A DNA stretch of 19,384 nucleotides from Thermomicrobiales bacterium (GCA_041390825.1 JAWKPF010000050.1:1-19384), one strand, 5' to 3'; positions 7,101 to 14,164 are shown, numbered from the stretch's first letter. The notes: a model not told the origin generated them from the sequence alone. Program-made: numbers and translations.

Positions 7101-7619
7101 GTGCTCGAAGCCGAACCCGAGGTCACCGTTCAGATCGCCGGCATCGACGATGCGCCGTTGGTGCGCGCGTTGATGCTGGCCGGGTTCGCCCAATTCAGGG
7201 ACACGCTCGATCCGCCGTCGAGCGCGTTCTGGGAAAGCGACGAGGATGTGGCCGCGGCCATCGCGCGTGGAGGCGCGGCAATCGCCTGGATTGGAGAGAC
7301 GCCGGTCGGATCGGTGCGTTTCGAACCGCAGGGCGCCTGGCTCTACCTTGGGCGGCTGGCCGTGATTCCCGAAGCGCGCCGACGCGGAGTAGCGCGCGCG
7401 TTGATGCTGGCGGTCGAAGCAGAAGCGCCCCGGTTTGGAGTAGGCGAGATTCGGCTGTCCATGCGGGAAGCGCTCCCTGGCAATCGGGCGCTCTTCGAGC
7501 AGCTCGGATATGTGGTCATCAGCGTCGACCCGCATCCGCGCAACCCAGCGCAGAACTCGCTCCGCATGCGGAAACGCTTGCCTATTTCTTCTCCGTCACC
7601 ACCACCGTCTGCGACATGA
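7101..7619 (+). CDS. GNAT-family N-acetyltransferase
   Basis: This is a 172-residue protein transferring an acetyl group from acetyl-CoA to an unknown amine. The core has the GNAT signature: a strand WLYLGRLAVIPEARRRG, the acetyl-CoA pyrophosphate loop RRRGVARAL, and the C-terminal GNRALFEQLGYVV motif. The start is a GTG at 7101, with GAGG about 10 nt upstream; no other in-frame start precedes the conserved region. It lies 17 nt after the nucleotidyltransferase stop codon and is probably co-transcribed. Its last 38 nt overlap, tail to tail, the end of the minus-strand cupredoxin gene, and the resulting Pro/Ser-rich C-terminus (SSPSPPPSAT) looks like antisense-derived extra sequence. Confidence 0.88.
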   Translation: MLEAEPEVTVQIAGIDDAPLVRALMLAGFAQFRDTLDPPSSAFWESDEDVAAAIARGGAAIAWIGETPVGSVRFEPQGAWLYLGRLAVIPEARRRGVARALMLAVEAEAPRFGVGEIRLSMREALPGNRALFEQLGYVVISVDPHPRNPAQNSLRMRKRLPISSPSPPPSAT

Positions 7620-8046
7620 ACGGATGCGGTATGCAGAAGACCGGATAGGTGCCCGGTTTGTCGAAGGTGAAGGAAAAGGATTTTCCCGGCTCGATATACG
7701 GCGATGCGAAGAGCTGGTCTTCCACCTTGGCTTTGTGCGTGACCGTGTGGGAGACGACATCGCGATTCTCCCAGATCACCGTGGTGCCAGCCTCGATGTC
7801 GATCTCGGGCGGTGTGAACTTCAGCGAAACAATCGTCGAGACAAACGTCGACCCGCTCGCGGCCGGGGAAGCCGCTGGGCTGGCCACAGGCGTCGCGTCT
7901 GCCATACCCGCAGCCGGCCCGGCTGAAGTGGGAGTAGCAGTTGCATCATGTGCAGCGGCACGCTGAAGACCGAGCGACCCTACGAGCGCGCTCATCCCGA
8001 GCGCCAGCAACCGGCGACGATCGACTTGCACGTGTTGGCACTCCAT
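7582..8046 (-). CDS. Amicyanin-like cupredoxin, Tat-type export signal
   Basis: This is a 154-residue blue-copper electron carrier, probably outside the membrane. The N-terminus has an Arg-rich Tat-like motif (VDRRRLLALG, residues 8-17), a hydrophobic stretch and an Ala-rich cleavage zone. An Ala/Ser/Pro spacer (ATPVASPAASPAAS) follows, then one cupredoxin domain. The expected type 1 copper ligands are H100 (VSHTVTH), C138, H141 and M144 in FCIPHPFM. The C-x2-H-x2-M spacing matches amicyanin rather than plastocyanin (C-x2-H-x4-M). The start at ATG 8046 is favoured over GTG 8052 by a GGGAG site 5 nt upstream. Its partner is not identified nearby; the adjacent nitroreductases are cytoplasmic. 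Confidence 0.9.
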   Translation of the reverse strand: MECQHVQVDRRRLLALGMSALVGSLGLQRAAAHDATATPTSAGPAAGMADATPVASPAASPAASGSTFVSTIVSLKFTPPEIDIEAGTTVIWENRDVVSHTVTHKAKVEDQLFASPYIEPGKSFSFTFDKPGTYPVFCIPHPFMSQTVVVTEKK

Positions 8047-8097
8047 GCGCACTCCCTGGCGACTCGAATCGGCGGCATCTCGAGGATTGCCGCGCGG

Positions 8098-8103
8098 ATT
8101 CTA
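8098..8103 (-). promoter_or_regulatory. Candidate -10 box of the cupredoxin gene
   Basis: TAGAAT on the minus strand, within CGTAGAATC, is 52 nt upstream of the ATG at 8046. It is the same nonamer as upstream of the HtrA gene. The -35 region is not recognisable. Confidence 0.4.
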
Positions 8104-8147
8104 CGCTCATTGCTGGGAATTCGCATGGAGTGCGGCCCGCGCTTCGC

Positions 8148-8666
8148 TTACTCGCTGAATCGGTCGTAGCTGACCAGTTCGGAAAGCGGCTTTCGACCGC
8201 CGGATTTCGACCGCGCGCCGCGGACGGGATGTCCGATGGCCACCATCGAGCGAGCGGTGAGCTCAGTCGGGATACCAAGCAGTTCCTTGGCCGCGGCCTG
8301 CTGGTCCGCATCGCCAAACCAGGCAGTACCGGCGCCGAGCCCAAGCATCCGCGCAGCAATCATGAGGCGCTCGGTCACACGACCCTCGTCGAATGCTCCG
8401 CTGATATCTCCCTTGGCCGAGATGACCAGCGCGATCGCGAGCGGCGCCTGCGCGGCCCACTTGATTGATTCTCCGCGGACCGAAGCGACCTTCGCCAGCA
8501 GATCCTTGTCCCGGATCACGATGAAGTGCCATGGTTGCGTGTTCTGGGAACTCCCGGTCCACTGCGCAACTTCGAGCAGCTGCTGCAATTGTTCTTCGGT
8601 CACCGGTTCGGCGGTGAACTGCCGCGATTGGCGGACTTTGCGCAGTTCTTCGATGGATGCCGTCAT
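8148..8666 (-). CDS. Nitroreductase-family FMN oxidoreductase (copy 1)
   Basis: This is a 172-residue protein of the nitroreductase superfamily, homodimeric FMN enzymes that reduce nitro compounds, quinones or flavins with NAD(P)H. Family marks are the N-terminal VRQSRQF (FMN phosphate-binding Arg region), WTGSSQNTQPWHFIV near residues 35-52, and the GLGAGTAWFG helix, followed by the terminal GRKPLSELVSYD. The start at 8666 has GGGAG 5 nt upstream. It is a clear paralogue of the next gene, sharing LLEVAQWTGS, NTQPWHFIV, LGLGAGTAWF and GRKPLSE. A 124-nt repeat-containing gap separates the two, so it may share the upstream promoter or have its own. Confidence 0.92.
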   Translation of the reverse strand: MTASIEELRKVRQSRQFTAEPVTEEQLQQLLEVAQWTGSSQNTQPWHFIVIRDKDLLAKVASVRGESIKWAAQAPLAIALVISAKGDISGAFDEGRVTERLMIAARMLGLGAGTAWFGDADQQAAAKELLGIPTELTARSMVAIGHPVRGARSKSGGRKPLSELVSYDRFSE

Positions 8667-8730
8667 ACGTCTCCCAATTCGTCGATAGCGAGTCCTGGGC
8701 CCAAGACGCTCACGTCCGTCTCCGGCCCCT

Positions 8731-8784
8731 GGACTCTGAACCCGGAACTCCGGACTCCGGACTCCGGACTATGGGCTCTGAACC
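8731..8784. repeat. 7-bp tandem repeat between the nitroreductase paralogues
   Basis: ACTCCGG is repeated three times and a partial fourth (8747-8770). It is flanked by imperfect copies of a 13-mer, GGACTCTGAACCC (8731-8743) and GGGCTCTGAACCT (8772-8784). Each repeat contains the self-complementary TCCGGA. The stretch lies in the 124-nt gap and has no reading frame of note. Confidence 0.7.
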
Positions 8785-8790
8785 TTCGCC

Positions 8791-9318
8791 CTACATCGAT
8801 TCGTAGCTGACGATCTCGCTCAGTGGCTTGCGGCCGACGTAGTTGCGGCCGGGAAGCTGATTGGCATCCTTGTCCACGTACCCCAGCGCGACCATCGAAT
8901 GCATGGTGCGTTCCGCCGGCACACCGAGCATGCGCTTGGCAGCGGCTTCTTCCGCTTCACCCAGGAACCAGGCGGTGCCCGCGCCAAGCCCGAGCAGCTT
9001 CGCGCCGATGGCCAGTCGTTCGAAGATCCGTCCTTCGTCGAATGATTCCAGCACCGTGTCGTGCCCATCGAAGACGAGCGCGATGGCGACCGGCACATTG
9101 GCCAGCCAATCGATATTGGGACGCAGCGCCGCCAGCTTGCCCAATGTCTGCTTGTCCTGCACGACGATGAAATGCCACGGTTGGGTGTTGCGGGCGCTGC
9201 CGGTCCACTGCGCGACCTCGAGCAGGGTATCGAGATCCTGCTTCGAGACAGGCTTGTCGAGATAGATGCGCGTCTGGCGCACCTTGTTCATTGCGTCGAT
9301 CGTGGCGGAACTACCCAA
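8791..9318 (-). CDS. Nitroreductase-family FMN oxidoreductase (copy 2)
   Basis: This is a 175-residue paralogue of the downstream nitroreductase. The conserved segments are VRQTRIYL, LLEVAQWTGSARNTQPWHFIV, GLGAGTAWFLG and YVGRKPLSEIVSYE, seen at equivalent positions. The frame extends to ATG 9357, but TTG 9318 has AAGGAG 7 nt upstream, matches the N-terminal length of copy 1, and leaves a CTGTCA/TACGAT promoter in front; the -10 of that promoter would overlap the longer start. The gene is divergent from the DUF3800 gene. It probably uses FMN with NAD(P)H; substrates cannot be read from sequence. Confidence 0.92.
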   Translation of the reverse strand: MGSSATIDAMNKVRQTRIYLDKPVSKQDLDTLLEVAQWTGSARNTQPWHFIVVQDKQTLGKLAALRPNIDWLANVPVAIALVFDGHDTVLESFDEGRIFERLAIGAKLLGLGAGTAWFLGEAEEAAAKRMLGVPAERTMHSMVALGYVDKDANQLPGRNYVGRKPLSEIVSYESM

Positions 9319-9355
9319 TGTGCTTCTCCTTCGGATATCGACCATTTGCTCACCC

Positions 9356-9385
9356 ATCGTAAGCGACTTTGGCGCCGCGTGACAG
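9356..9385 (-). promoter_or_regulatory. Candidate promoter of nitroreductase copy 2
   Basis: On the minus strand CTGTCA (9385-9380), an 18-nt spacer and TACGAT (9361-9356) each match consensus at four of six positions. The predicted start of transcription is about 9349, roughly 30 nt before the TTG start. Its -35 overlaps the -35 of the divergent promoter. Confidence 0.4.
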
Positions 9386-9406
9386 GTTTACCGCTCGTGC
9401 TACGCT
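9379..9406 (+). promoter_or_regulatory. Candidate promoter of the DUF3800 gene
   Basis: GTGACA (9379-9384, 5/6 to TTGACA), a 16-nt spacer and TACGCT (9401-9406) preceded by TGC, an extended -10 feature. It gives a leader of about 45 nt before GTG 9460. Confidence 0.35.
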
Positions 9407-9459
9407 GCCGCGGCTTCGCATCGAAGGTCGTTGGTTCGCCGCGCGGGGGTCGCAGATCG

Positions 9460-10104
9460 GTGGCAGTTCGGTATCTCTTCCTGGATGAATCGGGTGACCT
9501 TGTGTTTGCACCCAAGGGCACTCGATTTTTCACCGTCACCTCGATCGCAATAGAGGCGTGTGAGGTTGGCAGCGATCTCCTCGAGCTCCGACGAACGCTT
9601 GCACGCGAGGAAGTGGATCTTTTCGATCAGTTTCACGCCACAGAGGATGCTCAGTCCGTACGAGACCGTGTCTTCGAAGCTATCGGAAATCATCGATTCC
9701 GGCTCGATGTCACGATCCTCGAAAAGTCCAGGACCGATGCCCATCTGGTCATCGACCCCGATCGTCTCTATCGCCTCGCCATCTATTCCCACCTTCGACA
9801 CGCGATTCCTGCCGTTTTCCAGCCAGGAGATGACGGACTGGTCGTCTGCGCCGCCCTGGGCACAAAACGGCAAATGGCGGCGCACCTCCACCATTTGCGC
9901 TACGTCGTCCGCGAGGTGACTCCGCCAGACCTCAAAGTGGGATCGGCGCTCTGGAGAGCCGCGGCCGAGCCATGCCTACAAGTAGCTGACTACTGTTGCT
10001 GGGCAATCCACCGAAAATGGGAGCGCAACGACACCCGCTCATACGACCTGATTTCAGATCGCATCGAATCGGAGTTTCTCTTGTTCGGGCCGACTGAGGA
10101 ATAG
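9460..10104 (+). CDS. DUF3800 domain protein
   Basis: This is a 214-residue protein. The N-terminal YLFLDESGD (residues 5-13) is the hallmark of DUF3800, which has a predicted RNase H-like fold, with D9 and D13 as candidate metal ligands. The C-terminal CLQVADYCCWAIHRKWE is the second conserved motif, carrying a further Asp. The start is a GTG at 9460, since the longer frame lies inside the divergent nitroreductase leader; only a G-rich site precedes it. DUF3800 genes are often found in mobile or defence-associated settings, but the flanking genes here are ordinary metabolic ones. The function is unproven; nuclease activity is inferred from fold only. Confidence 0.85.
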   Translation: MAVRYLFLDESGDLVFAPKGTRFFTVTSIAIEACEVGSDLLELRRTLAREEVDLFDQFHATEDAQSVRDRVFEAIGNHRFRLDVTILEKSRTDAHLVIDPDRLYRLAIYSHLRHAIPAVFQPGDDGLVVCAALGTKRQMAAHLHHLRYVVREVTPPDLKVGSALWRAAAEPCLQVADYCCWAIHRKWERNDTRSYDLISDRIESEFLLFGPTEE

Positions 10105-10333
10105 GTTCTCGAAGGAGAGAGGGGAGGCCAGCTATCTGAGCTTGTAACTCAGAAGCGCCCAGGGGCACTTGTCACTGGCCAGTGCAACCATCGTGATCTT
10201 AGCATATTCGCTTTGGATATTCGGCTCGCGTGCCCCACGAGCAGTTCCTTTCCGTCGACTAGAATCGATGCTGCATGACCGGAATTCGCTCCGGTCTCCA
10301 GAGAGTCACGGTTTCACGAGGATCGCCCAGCCC
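10105..10333 (+). other. Intergenic region with palindromes and a candidate -10 box
   Basis: It holds a stem-loop TCTGAG-CTTGTAA-CTCAGA (10135-10153) with a 7-nt loop and a perfect 12-bp palindrome CACTGGCCAGTG (10173-10184). A TAGAAT box at 10260-10265 is suited to the LLM gene downstream. Compared with its neighbours the middle of the region is A/T-richer (10196-10222). No gene is evident. The stem-loop lacks a T-run, so termination of the DUF3800 transcript there is uncertain. Confidence 0.45.
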
Positions 10334-11200
10334 ATGGCCGAATTCCGGCATCCCCTTTCCTTCGGCGTCGTCATCGCCCAGCATCAATACACCTGGCCTG
10401 AGCTGGTTTCCCAATGGAAGCTGGCAGAGGAGCTTGGCTTCGATTCGATCTGGCTCTTCGACCATTTCATGGCGCTCTATGCCGATCCGGACGGTCCGTG
10501 CCTCGAGACGTCCACCCTCCTCTCTGCGCTGGCGTTGGAGACGAACCGCGCCAGGATCGGCGTGCTGGTCTACGGCAACACACACCGGCATCCGTCAGTG
10601 CTGGCCAAAGAGATCGTGACCGTCGACCACATCAGCAAGGGACGCGCGATTCTGGGTATTGGCGCAGGGTGGAATGAGCGAGAGCACCGCGCATACGGGA
10701 TCCCCTTCCCGTCCGCCGGCGACCGGGTGGACATGCTCGACGAAGCGCTCCAGATCATGGAATCGCTCTTCACCGAAACACGCACAACCTTCCATGGCCA
10801 GCATTACGATCTGGTGGATGCGCCCTTTGCCCCCAAGCCGGTGCAGCAGAAGCTGCCGGTGCTCATCGGTGGCAAACGCCCACGCATGCTCAAGGTCATC
10901 GCCCGTCACGCCGATCTCTGGGATACCGGCAACGATCCGGAAGGCATCCGGGAAGGGCTGGCGCAGATCCAGGCGCATTGCCGGGAGATCGGCCGCGATC
11001 CCGGCGAGATCGCGGTTTCTTCCAGTTTCGGCGCAGACCGGCTGGAACACGGCGACAGTTTCGAAGACCTCATCCGCACCTATCGCGCCGCCGGCACCAG
11101 CCAGTTTCTCTTCGACTTCCCCCTGGGAGGAGAAGGACTGGAATCGGCCAAGCGCCTGGCCACCGATGTCATGCCGCGCTTGCGTGACGAACTCGCCTGA
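10334..11200 (+). CDS. LLM-class (luciferase-like, F420-type) oxidoreductase
   Basis: This is a 288-residue TIM-barrel flavin/F420 oxidoreductase. Recognisable pieces are FGVVIAQHQYTWPELVSQW, the GFDSIWLFDHF strand-helix, HPSVLAKEIVTVDHISKGR, LGIGAGWNEREHRAYG and PVLIGGKRPRMLKVIARHAD. These are typical of the Rv1855c-like F420-dependent group of the LLM family. ATG 10334 is chosen because the preceding residues are not family-like and ATG 10268 would immediately follow the TAGAAT box; the ribosome site (GAGGAT, about 12 nt upstream) is weak. The HAD gene follows 26 nt later and then the MOSC gene, so this is likely the first gene of a three-gene operon. Cofactor choice, F420 versus FMN, is inferred from subfamily resemblance. 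Confidence 0.9.
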   Translation: MAEFRHPLSFGVVIAQHQYTWPELVSQWKLAEELGFDSIWLFDHFMALYADPDGPCLETSTLLSALALETNRARIGVLVYGNTHRHPSVLAKEIVTVDHISKGRAILGIGAGWNEREHRAYGIPFPSAGDRVDMLDEALQIMESLFTETRTTFHGQHYDLVDAPFAPKPVQQKLPVLIGGKRPRMLKVIARHADLWDTGNDPEGIREGLAQIQAHCREIGRDPGEIAVSSSFGADRLEHGDSFEDLIRTYRAAGTSQFLFDFPLGGEGLESAKRLATDVMPRLRDELA

Positions 11201-11226
11201 ACGCTGGAAGGACACCAATCCGCGAC

Positions 11227-12018
11227 ATGGACTCGCAAACGACTACCAACGACCGCCCGATCGAGCTCGTTACCTTCGATCTTTATGACACGTTGATCGA
11301 ATTGCATCCCAAACGCTGGGAGCGCTTGCAGCGCGCGCTTCGCCGCATCGGCATCGAGTCCGATCTGGAAGCCCTGCGCCAATCCGATCTCATCGCCGAG
11401 GACTACTTCACGATCGTCAATGGAGCAATTCCGATTCGCGACCGGCCACCCGCCGACCGTGAGCGGATCCGGCTCGCATATATGAACGTCTGGCTGGAAG
11501 CCGCCGGCATCCCGCACGATGAGCTGGTGGTGCGCGAAGCGCGGCAACACTACCTGGCCGAATACGAAACGCCAGCGGTCGAGGATTCTCCCTTCGGCGG
11601 GTATCTCGTGTTCCGTGATGTGATGGACGCCACCTCCCGCTTGCGCGAGGCTGGCATCAAGACAGCCATCATCTCCAATGCCGATAGCGATGTCACCGCT
11701 CTCTGCCGGCATCTCGAGTTTGCCGAAGGCATGGATCTCATCGTGACCTCGGCGTTGATCGGCTATGAAAAGCCGCATATCAACACCTTCCGGGCGGCAT
11801 TCGAACCGCTCGGCGTCGACCCCGCGAACACGCTGCACATTGGCGACCAGCCGAAGTCTGACGTGGTCGGGGCGCTGAATGCGGGGATGCGCGCGGCGCT
11901 GATCGATCGCTACGAACGCCACGATCCGTCCCTGCATGACGTTCCTATCTTCGTCGGACTCGATGCGCTGGTCGATCATGTGTTGGCGATCAACGAACAG
12001 GCGGCGGTGGCGTCGTGA
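11227..12018 (+). CDS. HAD-superfamily hydrolase with variant motif I
   Basis: This is a 263-residue HAD protein with a helical cap between about residues 30 and 130. Motif I is TFDLYDTLI, with nucleophile D18; Tyr20 replaces the second Asp used by phosphatases (DxD). Motif II is IISNAD, the motif III Lys is in GYEKPH, and motif IV is HIGDQPKSD. An aromatic at the +2 position is found in haloacid-dehalogenase-type members (DxYGT), whereas motif IV here looks phosphatase-like, so the reaction is uncertain. It lies 26 nt after the LLM gene, with a poorly placed AAGGA, and overlaps the MOSC gene by 4 nt (GTGA), which implies translational coupling. Confidence 0.88.
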   Translation: MDSQTTTNDRPIELVTFDLYDTLIELHPKRWERLQRALRRIGIESDLEALRQSDLIAEDYFTIVNGAIPIRDRPPADRERIRLAYMNVWLEAAGIPHDELVVREARQHYLAEYETPAVEDSPFGGYLVFRDVMDATSRLREAGIKTAIISNADSDVTALCRHLEFAEGMDLIVTSALIGYEKPHINTFRAAFEPLGVDPANTLHIGDQPKSDVVGALNAGMRAALIDRYERHDPSLHDVPIFVGLDALVDHVLAINEQAAVAS

Positions 12019-12668
12019 CCGTGATCGAGCTGCTCTCGGTCAATGTGGCGCTCCCAGGCTATCTCTGCGAACGGCATGGCCAGATGATCGAAAGCGGGAT
12101 TCGCAAGCGCCCCATTTCGACCGAAACCGTAACCGTCTCCGAGGTCAATATCGACGGTGACGGCCAGGGCGACCTGGTGGCTCATGGCGGTCCAGAAAAG
12201 GCCGTCTACGGCTACCCCTCCGAGCATTGGCCACGCTGGACCGAGGAGATGAGCCCGGCGCTTCCCTACGGCCCGGGATCGTTCGGGGAAAACCTGAGTC
12301 TGAAGGGGATACTGGAGGACGAGGCCTGCATCGGCGATATCTGGCGTTGGGGCGATGTGCGGCTGCAAATCTGCCAACCGCGCTACCCCTGTTACAAGCT
12401 CGCCGAGGTGCTCCAGCGGCCGAACGTGGTCAAAGCCATGGTCGATAATGGCCGCACTGGCTGGTACTTTCGCGTGCTCACCCCCGGGACGGCGCCCAAC
12501 GGCGGAACGCTCGAACTGGAAGCGCGCGATCCAGCCGCAGTCACCGTGGCGCTGGCCCATGCCGCCCGGCTTCCCGGAGCGGACCGCGCGCTGATCGAAC
12601 GCGTTGCCGCGGTGGATGCGCTGTCGAAGGTCGTCAAGCAGTCGCTGGCCGAAGCGCTGTCATCCTGA
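12015..12668 (+). CDS. MOSC domain protein (YiiM-like)
   Basis: This is a 217-residue protein with a MOSC fold, the domain of molybdenum cofactor sulfurases and of YiiM/YuaD-type proteins. The marks are GDLVAHGGPEKAVYGYP, YGPGSFGENLSLKG, the CIGDIWRWGDVRLQI strand pair, and the near-invariant cysteine C126 in QPRYPCYKL. A YiiM-like C-terminal helical extension (residues about 175-217) is present. Family members bind the molybdenum cofactor and reduce N-hydroxylated substrates or handle sulfur. The GTG start overlaps the HAD stop codon in GTGA. Nothing in the window makes the molybdenum cofactor. Confidence 0.9.
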   Translation: MTVIELLSVNVALPGYLCERHGQMIESGIRKRPISTETVTVSEVNIDGDGQGDLVAHGGPEKAVYGYPSEHWPRWTEEMSPALPYGPGSFGENLSLKGILEDEACIGDIWRWGDVRLQICQPRYPCYKLAEVLQRPNVVKAMVDNGRTGWYFRVLTPGTAPNGGTLELEARDPAAVTVALAHAARLPGADRALIERVAAVDALSKVVKQSLAEALSS

Positions 12669-12742
12669 CCAGAACGCGAGCAATCCGACGACTCGTTCGG
12701 CACACACCTGGCGCTACCGTTTCCTTGCCGCATCGTCCATGA

Positions 12743-12748
12743 GAGAAT
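12743..12748 (+). promoter_or_regulatory. Candidate -10 box of the cyclophilin gene
   Basis: GAGAAT within TGAGAGAATG lies 36 nt before the ATG at 12785. The same ten bases occur upstream of the propeller gene on the other strand. Confidence 0.3.
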
Positions 12749-12784
12749 GAAGCCCTCGAACCACGTACACGGAGGTGAGCGGCG

Positions 12785-14083
12785 ATGACGGATTTCATGC
12801 GAAGGATGCTGGCGGTCGTCATCGTGCTCGCGGCGGTTGTGCCTGGGCTCGCAGTGACCGCCGCGCCGGCGATGGCGCAGTCGGGATTGGATGGCGCGGC
12901 ATGTTGGCCGCAAGGGGCGCTGACCGGGGTCTCCGGCGGCCAGATGACCTGGTCGCAGGCGCCGGCAACCATCATCGATCCGGCGCAGTCGTATCAGGCG
13001 TCGATGGAAACCACCGCGGGCGCTATCCTGATCCAGCTCGACCCGGTCAACGCGCCGATCGCAACCAACAACTTCATCTGCCTGGCGCTCGCCGGCTACT
13101 ACACCGGCACCGATTTTCACCGCATTTTCGCCGGATATCTCATCCAGGGCGGCGATCCGAGCGGCTCTGGCGCCGGCAACCCCGGCTACTACATTCCCTC
13201 CGATCCCACCGTGGGCCAATATCCTGTTGGCTCTGTGGCGATGGCCAACGCCGTTCCGAACCAGAATGGCTCCCAGTTCTTCATTGCCGCGACCGACCTG
13301 ACCGACCAGATCCCTGCCGAGTATCCGGTCTTCGGACAAGTCATCGGCGGAATGGAAGTGGTCACGGCGATCTCACAAGGCGCCGTGCAAGCGCAACCGG
13401 ACGGTGAGCAATCGAAACCGGTCGATCCGGCGATGGTGCTGAGCGTCACGATTCAGACCGGCGCGGGAACAACCAGCCAGGTCGGCCCCGTCATTGCGGC
13501 GGCGACGCAGACACCAGCAACGGCCGCTCCGCCACCTCCGGCGCCACCCACTGCTACCCCGCCGCAACCATCCGCGTCCACCGATGCGCAGGGGCGTCCA
13601 GGCAGCTCGACCAACACAACGACCGTGACCGGCACGACGCCTACGGGGGACACCGGTTGCGCTGGTCTGGACGATTACAAAGCCGCATTCGAGGAGAGCT
13701 ATACCACCGCGGCTATTGCCAATCCGGAGGCGCTTGCCGTTCTCCTCGAAGCGCAAAGCAACCCGGAAACCCAGAGTCTCTTCGAGGACCTCACTCCAGA
13801 AGAAGCGACCGCGCTCAGCGGGTTCTACGGCTCGCTTGCCGATTCGGTCGCGGCTATCACGCCGCCCGCGTTCGCGGCAGAGTGGCACATGGTGCAGATC
13901 GAGATCTTCCGCGCGTTGAGTGAGTTCACCGCGAACATCGCGTCACAGGGCTTGATGCTTGCCTCGATGCAGGCGTCGACCACCATGAACGATCTGCTGG
14001 AGCGCAGCGACGCTGCCGCGATCGCAGCCGAGGCGATCTGTCCGGGATTTGCCGCCTGGGCCGCGGGCGAAGAGGTCGAGTGA
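12785..14083 (+). CDS. Secreted cyclophilin-type peptidyl-prolyl isomerase with C-terminal helical domain
   Basis: This is a 432-residue exported protein. GGAGG lies about 9 nt before the ATG. Residues 1-32 are a signal peptide ending AMAQ. Residues about 70-230 are a cyclophilin domain: TAGAILIQLDPVNAPIATNNF, FHRIFAGYLIQGGDPSGSG with catalytic R113, NGSQFFIA with Q164 and F166, and PVFGQVIGGMEVV. Residues 235-291 are a Pro/Thr/Ala linker. Residues 292-432 are an unrecognised helical domain that starts CAGL, has TPPAFAAEWH with W367, and closes with C419. That domain recurs twice in the next gene. The isomerase would act on extracytoplasmic proteins; the added domain may bind client or surface. 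Confidence 0.92.
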   Translation: MTDFMRRMLAVVIVLAAVVPGLAVTAAPAMAQSGLDGAACWPQGALTGVSGGQMTWSQAPATIIDPAQSYQASMETTAGAILIQLDPVNAPIATNNFICLALAGYYTGTDFHRIFAGYLIQGGDPSGSGAGNPGYYIPSDPTVGQYPVGSVAMANAVPNQNGSQFFIAATDLTDQIPAEYPVFGQVIGGMEVVTAISQGAVQAQPDGEQSKPVDPAMVLSVTIQTGAGTTSQVGPVIAAATQTPATAAPPPPAPPTATPPQPSASTDAQGRPGSSTNTTTVTGTTPTGDTGCAGLDDYKAAFEESYTTAAIANPEALAVLLEAQSNPETQSLFEDLTPEEATALSGFYGSLADSVAAITPPAFAAEWHMVQIEIFRALSEFTANIASQGLMLASMQASTTMNDLLERSDAAAIAAEAICPGFAAWAAGEEVE

Positions 14084-14113
14084 TCCTCCTTCCCCTGAAT
14101 GGCTCCGATCTGG

Positions 14114-14119
14114 GAGAAT
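14114..14119 (+). promoter_or_regulatory. Candidate -10 box of the helical-domain gene
   Basis: GAGAAT lies 45 nt before the ATG at 14165, inside a short dyad CCGAT (14105-14109) and ATCGG (14118-14122). It may allow transcription independent of the cyclophilin gene 81 nt upstream. Confidence 0.25.
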
Positions 14120-14164
14120 CGGCGCGATGAAATAAGCGGTTTTCATAGGAGAGGAATCGAACAG

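Noticed and set aside
10135..10153. Stem-loop resembling a tRNA anticodon arm (7-nt loop CTTGTAA, anticodon TGT)
   Set aside because: No acceptor stem, D-arm or TTCGA T-loop can be placed around it, so it is kept only as a stem-loop.
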